Below, in pieces: positions 15,524 through 18,768 of a stretch of DNA of 18,768 nucleotides. The stretch lies in the NCBI GenBank assembly GCA_900769175.1, contig CAAGFP010000054.1:1-18768 (forward strand). Direction: 5' to 3'. The DNA comes from Lachnospiraceae bacterium. Its GTDB lineage: Bacteria; Bacillota; Clostridia; Lachnospirales; Lachnospiraceae. The translations under genes and the position numbers were made by a program. The notes under the pieces were generated by a model. It had not been told where the DNA came from. It searched no databases and saw nothing but the letters and a program-made list of their open reading frames with translations. Every line of letters begins with the position of its first letter. The stretch's first letter is position 1.

Positions 15524-15544
15524 TGAATTGCGGAGGTTCCGTTC

Positions 15545-16315
15545 ATGGAAGAAATAGCAAGAAAAAGATTATGGGAAGATTATGAAAGACAAAAGAATAC
15601 GGAAACCAGAGAGAAATTAATTATTGAATATGCTCCCCTGGTCAAACTTGTTGCCGGACGTCTCAGCATGTATCTGGGTTATAATGTCGAATATGAAGAT
15701 CTGGTCAGTTACGGTATATTTGGATTAATTGACGCGATTGATAAATTCGACTCCAAAAAGGCAGTTAAATTCGAAACCTATGCCAGTCTTAGAATCCGTG
15801 GGGCGATTCTGGATCAGATACGTAAAATGGACTGGATTCCCAGAACCGTACGGCAAAGACAGCGTCAGATCGATACTGCCATGAAGGAAATCGAATTAAG
15901 AACCGGAAGACCTGCAAGTGATGAAGAAATTGCAGCGGGTGTGGGTGTATCTTTAGATGAACTTGAACAATGGCAGTCACAGATGAAGGTTACCAATATG
16001 GTATCCTTAAATGAATATATGGAGTCCGGCGCAGAGATTTCCAATGAAAGTGCGAATGCATCCAGACATTTCCAGGCACCGGAATCGGTAATTGAACAAA
16101 ATGAAATGAAACAGATGCTGATTCAGGCTCTTGAACTGCTCACCGAAAAAGAGAAAAAAGTCATTGTTTTATATTATTATGAAGAACTAACTTTGAAAGA
16201 AATCAGCAATCTTTTAGAAGTATCGGAATCCAGAGTTTCGCAGCTTCATACCAAGGCATTGCAAAAGATGAAAGAAAAACTTGGTAAATATGTCGGGGTT
16301 TTGGAGGTAGTCTGA
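15545..16315 (+). CDS. fliA: Flagellar sigma factor FliA (sigma-28 / SigD family)
   Basis: FliA is the alternative sigma factor for late flagellar genes (flagellin, motor and receptor genes). The 256-residue protein shows the group 3 sigma layout with no region 1.1. Region 2 is at about 22-100 (EYEDLVSYGIFGLIDAIDKF, then KFETYASLRIRGAILDQIRK and MDWIPR). Region 3 is at about 103-145 (RQRQRQIDTAMKEIE, then GRPASDEEIAAGVGV). Region 4 is at about 195-245, with a helix-turn-helix at about 216-240 (LTLKEISNLLEVSESRVSQL). The DWIPR segment is typical of FliA/WhiG/SigD and separates it from sporulation sigmas. CGGAGG precedes the ATG by 8 nt. Its position after cheD matches sigD in Bacillus. No anti-sigma FlgM gene is in the window. 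Confidence 0.95.
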   Translation: MEEIARKRLWEDYERQKNTETREKLIIEYAPLVKLVAGRLSMYLGYNVEYEDLVSYGIFGLIDAIDKFDSKKAVKFETYASLRIRGAILDQIRKMDWIPRTVRQRQRQIDTAMKEIELRTGRPASDEEIAAGVGVSLDELEQWQSQMKVTNMVSLNEYMESGAEISNESANASRHFQAPESVIEQNEMKQMLIQALELLTEKEKKVIVLYYYEELTLKEISNLLEVSESRVSQLHTKALQKMKEKLGKYVGVLEVV

Positions 16316-16395
16316 AACGGCGAGATAAAAGTACAATGATATCGTACAACCCGGTAAACCGGTTTTGGATTTCGTCTGAAACACCGGGATAAAGG
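16297..16395 (+). repeat. Imperfect 35-bp direct repeat flanking the fliA to FapA-gene junction
   Basis: Copy 1 (16297-16331) and copy 2 (16361-16395) align without gaps at 28 of 35 positions. Shared cores are GGTTTTGGA, GTCTGAAAC and GATAAA. Copy 1 covers the last codons and stop of fliA. Copy 2 runs into the ribosome-binding site of the next gene (AAAGGAGGGG, 16391-16400). Between them lie the near-palindrome GTACAATGATATCGTAC (16331-16347) and the 10-bp palindrome AAACCGGTTT (16356-16365). The pattern suggests a local duplication or a pair of regulator sites; its role is unknown. Confidence 0.65.
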
Positions 16396-16405
16396 AGGGG
16401 TCTTT

Positions 16406-17995
16406 ATGAACGGCTATTTTCAGTTGGAGTGCAGGGAAGAAGGGACATTTCTTCATTTATATCCTGCGACAGAAAATGGGGAAGAGATTAACATCAATGA
16501 AATGGGTGAATATCTCGCAAAGAAAAATATTAAATTCGATATCAGGGAACTGAATCGGAAAATGATTGAAGTAAAAAGCAACGGAATCATTCAGCTTGAT
16601 GATGTCAAGCGGTATCCGGAACGGGAAATGATTGTAGTGAAAGTGGCACAGGATAAAATGTCTGCCTGCGCAAGATTTTATCCGCCCTCAATCGGCGGAA
16701 ATCTTTTAAGTGCGGAAGATATTATGTCGGATTTGCATACTGCAAAGGTTAATTTCGGAATTGATAAGGATGCGATAAATGCATTCGTTTTAAATCGTGA
16801 ATATTGCAAAGATATCATTCTTGCAAGGGGGAAGATGCCCAGGCACGGAAAAGATGCCTCCATCGAATATTTCTTTACAACGGATTTGTCCGCAAAACCA
16901 TCCGTAAAAGAGGACGGAAGCGTTGATTTCTTTAATCTGAATATTATGAACCATGTAAAAAGCGGGGATTTACTTGCGAAACTTACGAAAGAAGATCCCG
17001 GAGATATCGGCGTGGATGTGCTCGGAGCAAGAGTGAAGCCGCGTGATGTGAAGAAACTGGTTTTGAAATGCGGGAAAAACATTCAGATGAATGAAGACCA
17101 TACACAGGCTTTTTCGGAAGTGAACGGACATGTGGTTTTAGTGGACGGACAAATTTTTGTATCCAATGTTTACCAGGTCCAAAATGTGGATAATTCTACC
17201 GGCAATATTGAATATGAAGGGAACGTGCTGATTGCAGGAAACGTCAATTCCAATTTCACGGTAAAAGCCATGGGCGATATTGAAGTCATGGGCGTTGTAG
17301 AAGGTGCAACATTGATTGCAGGCGGAAATATTGTGGTTGCCAAGGGCATCAACGGAATGGGAAAAGGCAATATACGGGCTGAAGGAAACATTATCGCCAG
17401 ATATATCGAAAATGCAACTGTTTTTGCAAGCGGTTATGTGGATACCGAAGCAATCATGCATTCCAAAGTATCTTCTAGAAGTGAGATAATCGTAGAAAGA
17501 AAAAAGGGCATTATATCAGGCTCTTTTGTAAGTGCAACCAATTCGGTTTCCGTTAAGAATTTGGGCTCACAGATGGGTTCCGATACGGTGGTAGAGCTCG
17601 GAACGGACCCGACATTAAAGGAAAGACGGCAGGTATTGCTTGCACAAATGGACCAGGCCAACCGAAATATTCGTCAGCTTCAACCGGTTGTAATGGCAGC
17701 AAGCCAGAAAATGAAGCAGGGAATTAAACTTTTGCCGGAACAGATGAAAACCATTCAGGATATGCTTCAGACGATATCTGCACTTCAGGAGCAATTAAAA
17801 AAGGACGAAGAAGAAATTCAGGAAATAGAAGCATCTCTCGGAAATACAGAAATTCCGGCACAGATTCTTGTACGTGATATCATTTATTCCGGCACCAGAA
17901 TCGTCATTGGCGAGTCTGCCATGGTAACGAAGGAGGATTTCAGATATTGTAAATTCATCCGTAAAGACGGAGATATTAAGATGCTTTCATTGTAG
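16406..17995 (+). CDS. fapA: FapA-family (DUF342) protein, predicted flagellar assembly/placement factor
   Basis: The 529-residue protein has the layout of the FapA/DUF342 family. An N-terminal alpha/beta region (1 to about 90) is followed by the conserved FapA N-terminal domain (about 95-260), with a segment around DPGDIGVDVLGARV. A Gly/Val-rich right-handed beta-helix (about 265-400) shows repeated turns such as GNVLIAGNVNSNF, GDIEVMGVVEGA and GNIVVAKGI. A coiled coil (about 403-478, Gln/Glu/Lys/Leu-rich) and a short C-terminal beta segment end the protein. In Vibrio, FapA affects polar flagellum assembly and responds to sugar transport state; its biochemical activity is not established. 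A clostridial member beside fliA is probably also motility-linked, which is inferred. The strong AAAGGAGGGG site fixes the start. No membrane segment or signal peptide is seen. Confidence 0.88.
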   Translation: MNGYFQLECREEGTFLHLYPATENGEEININEMGEYLAKKNIKFDIRELNRKMIEVKSNGIIQLDDVKRYPEREMIVVKVAQDKMSACARFYPPSIGGNLLSAEDIMSDLHTAKVNFGIDKDAINAFVLNREYCKDIILARGKMPRHGKDASIEYFFTTDLSAKPSVKEDGSVDFFNLNIMNHVKSGDLLAKLTKEDPGDIGVDVLGARVKPRDVKKLVLKCGKNIQMNEDHTQAFSEVNGHVVLVDGQIFVSNVYQVQNVDNSTGNIEYEGNVLIAGNVNSNFTVKAMGDIEVMGVVEGATLIAGGNIVVAKGINGMGKGNIRAEGNIIARYIENATVFASGYVDTEAIMHSKVSSRSEIIVERKKGIISGSFVSATNSVSVKNLGSQMGSDTVVELGTDPTLKERRQVLLAQMDQANRNIRQLQPVVMAASQKMKQGIKLLPEQMKTIQDMLQTISALQEQLKKDEEEIQEIEASLGNTEIPAQILVRDIIYSGTRIVIGESAMVTKEDFRYCKFIRKDGDIKMLSL

Positions 17996-18016
17996 GAGTA
18001 TTTCAAAGGAGCAGAT

Positions 18017-18328
18017 ATGGCAATTTCACCAATTGAGTTTAGTGGTTCCATTCCACGCATGACGGATGTTTCTCTTATGAGAAACCAGGAAGAGAATAAG
18101 GCATTTGCAGATTTATCGTCCAATCTGCATCAGGTTGAGAAAAACGTAAAAAACGAGAGGGAAGCAGTTGTGAAGAAAAATGCAGCTGATTACCATCAGG
18201 AACGATACGACGCGAAAGAAAAAGGAAAAGGTTCTTATGAAGGCAATTCAGACCGGAATAAGAAAAAGAAAGAAGAAGACGGACAGGTTGTGATAAAACA
18301 GACTTCCCGTTTTGATGTTAAGATATAA
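18017..18328 (+). CDS. Small charged cytoplasmic protein of unknown function
   Basis: I do not recognise a characterised family. The 103-residue protein has no signal peptide or membrane helix. The N-terminus (MAISPIEFSGSIPRMTDVS) looks like a short conserved peptide. Residues about 20-65 are Glu/Lys/Asn/Gln-rich and probably helical or coiled coil. Residues 66-90 are low-complexity and lysine-rich (RNKKKKEEDGQ). The end (VVIKQTSRFDVKI) is a short beta-like strand. AAAGGAG precedes the ATG with good spacing and the gene follows the FapA gene by 21 nt, so it is very likely expressed with it. The ordered ends with a disordered middle suggest an adaptor or scaffold-like peptide; that is a guess. 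Confidence 0.78.
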   Translation: MAISPIEFSGSIPRMTDVSLMRNQEENKAFADLSSNLHQVEKNVKNEREAVVKKNAADYHQERYDAKEKGKGSYEGNSDRNKKKKEEDGQVVIKQTSRFDVKI

Positions 18329-18346
18329 AGAAGAGGATGGATAGGA

Positions 18347-18768
18347 ATGGGTGTATTTCAGATTATTCTTCTGGTTCTCGGAGTTGCTATTTTTGTAGTC
18401 AGCTTCTTCCTCCCGGGCGGAAATGACAGGAATTCAGAGGATATCAAAAAAGAAGAAAAACGAATTCGTGAAAAAATAGATGAAGAATTTAAGCTCCGTC
18501 TTTCTACTCTTTCTTCGCAAGTGGAAGAGATTGTGGATGAAAAGAGTGAAGATGCAATAGCGAAAACGGAGCGCGGACTGGAGCGTGTCACGAATGATAA
18601 AATTATGTCTGTAAGTGAGTATGGACAGACTGTTTTAGATGATATCAAAAAAAGCCATGATGAAGTGGTTTTTCTATATTCCATGGTCAATGAAAAACAG
18701 GAAGAAATCAAAGGCAGTATAGCGACATTAAATGAGGCCAACAAAGAGGCAAGACAGAATGCTTCCAA
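18347..18768 (+). CDS. Membrane-anchored coiled-coil protein (3' truncated), possibly DUF6115-like
   Basis: The frame is open from the ATG at 18347 to the window end (140 full codons), so the protein is partial. It starts with one membrane helix (about 3-23, MGVFQIILLVLGVAIFVVSF) that would act as an uncleaved anchor. A long Glu/Lys-rich region (about 30-140) follows, with helical heptad character suggesting an extended coiled coil. It resembles small clostridial proteins annotated as DUF6115, which have an N-terminal anchor and a short C-terminal domain that would lie beyond the edge; this family call is tentative. It starts 18 nt after the previous stop, with GAGGATGG and TAGGA just upstream, so it continues the operon. 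No function can be given. Confidence 0.75.
   Translation, partial: MGVFQIILLVLGVAIFVVSFFLPGGNDRNSEDIKKEEKRIREKIDEEFKLRLSTLSSQVEEIVDEKSEDAIAKTERGLERVTNDKIMSVSEYGQTVLDDIKKSHDEVVFLYSMVNEKQEEIKGSIATLNEANKEARQNAS

Noticed and set aside
16351..16366. CCGG-TAAA-CCGG hairpin followed by TTTT as a terminator after fliA
   Set aside because: The stem is only 4 bp and the T-run is four bases followed by GG. It is too weak to call, and the same bases fit better as part of the palindrome and repeat structure.
18358..18768. A 136-residue minus-strand open frame at the right edge
   Set aside because: The plus strand carries a coherent protein with a start, ribosome-binding site, membrane anchor and Glu/Lys coiled coil. 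The minus frame is its Ser/Phe-rich shadow.
1..18768. CRISPR array, mobile element, toxin-antitoxin or defence system
   Set aside because: No spaced direct-repeat array, transposase, integrase, terminal inverted repeats, tRNA or restriction/defence genes are visible. Almost all coding space is accounted for by flagellar and chemotaxis genes.

Overview
The window is one continuous piece of a flagellar/chemotaxis (fla/che) supercluster. Every gene lies on the + strand. Gene content and order point to a Gram-positive of the class Clostridia, most likely a motile member of the Lachnospiraceae. The markers are FliY in place of a short FliN, cheY between fliY and fliO, a cheC/cheD pair, a sigma-28 gene at the end of the che block followed by a FapA-family (DUF342) gene, strong AAGGAGG-type ribosome-binding sites and moderately AT-rich DNA. 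The assignment rests on synteny and protein character; no search was run.

Layout. (1) 1-5740: the tail of fliM, then fliY, cheY, fliO, fliP, fliQ, fliR and flhB. These encode the motor switch, its response regulator and the membrane part of the flagellar type III export gate, with very short or overlapping junctions. (2) 5741-5872: a 132-nt gap, the longest non-coding stretch of the upstream block. (3) 5873-10790: flhA, flhF, flhG and a YcgR-like PilZ gene, joined mostly by 4-nt ATGA overlaps. (4) 10791-10971: an intrinsic terminator followed by an extended -10 promoter, which splits the cluster into two likely transcription units. (5) 10972-16315: cheB, cheA, cheW, cheC, cheD, a small two-helix membrane protein gene and fliA (sigma-28). 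(6) 16316-18768: a gap with an imperfect 35-bp direct repeat, a FapA-family gene, a small charged protein of unknown function, and a membrane-anchored coiled-coil protein cut by the window end.

How it works together. FlhA, FlhB and FliO/P/Q/R form the export gate. FliM and FliY form the rotor switch that binds CheY-P. CheA and CheW relay receptor signals to CheY. CheC and FliY each keep two intact CheC-type phosphatase sites for removing phosphate from CheY-P. CheD and CheB act on receptor glutamines and methyl-glutamates. FlhF and FlhG set flagellar position and number. The PilZ protein probably links c-di-GMP to motility, and FliA would switch on late flagellar genes.

The main oddities are a CheB consisting only of the methylesterase domain, with the space upstream filled by a terminator and promoter; an octapeptide-repeat linker in FliY; and the 35-bp repeat between fliA and the FapA gene. 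Three poorly characterised proteins also travel with the cluster. I see no mobile element, CRISPR array, RNA gene or sign of recent transfer, and nothing that amounts to a wholly new system.
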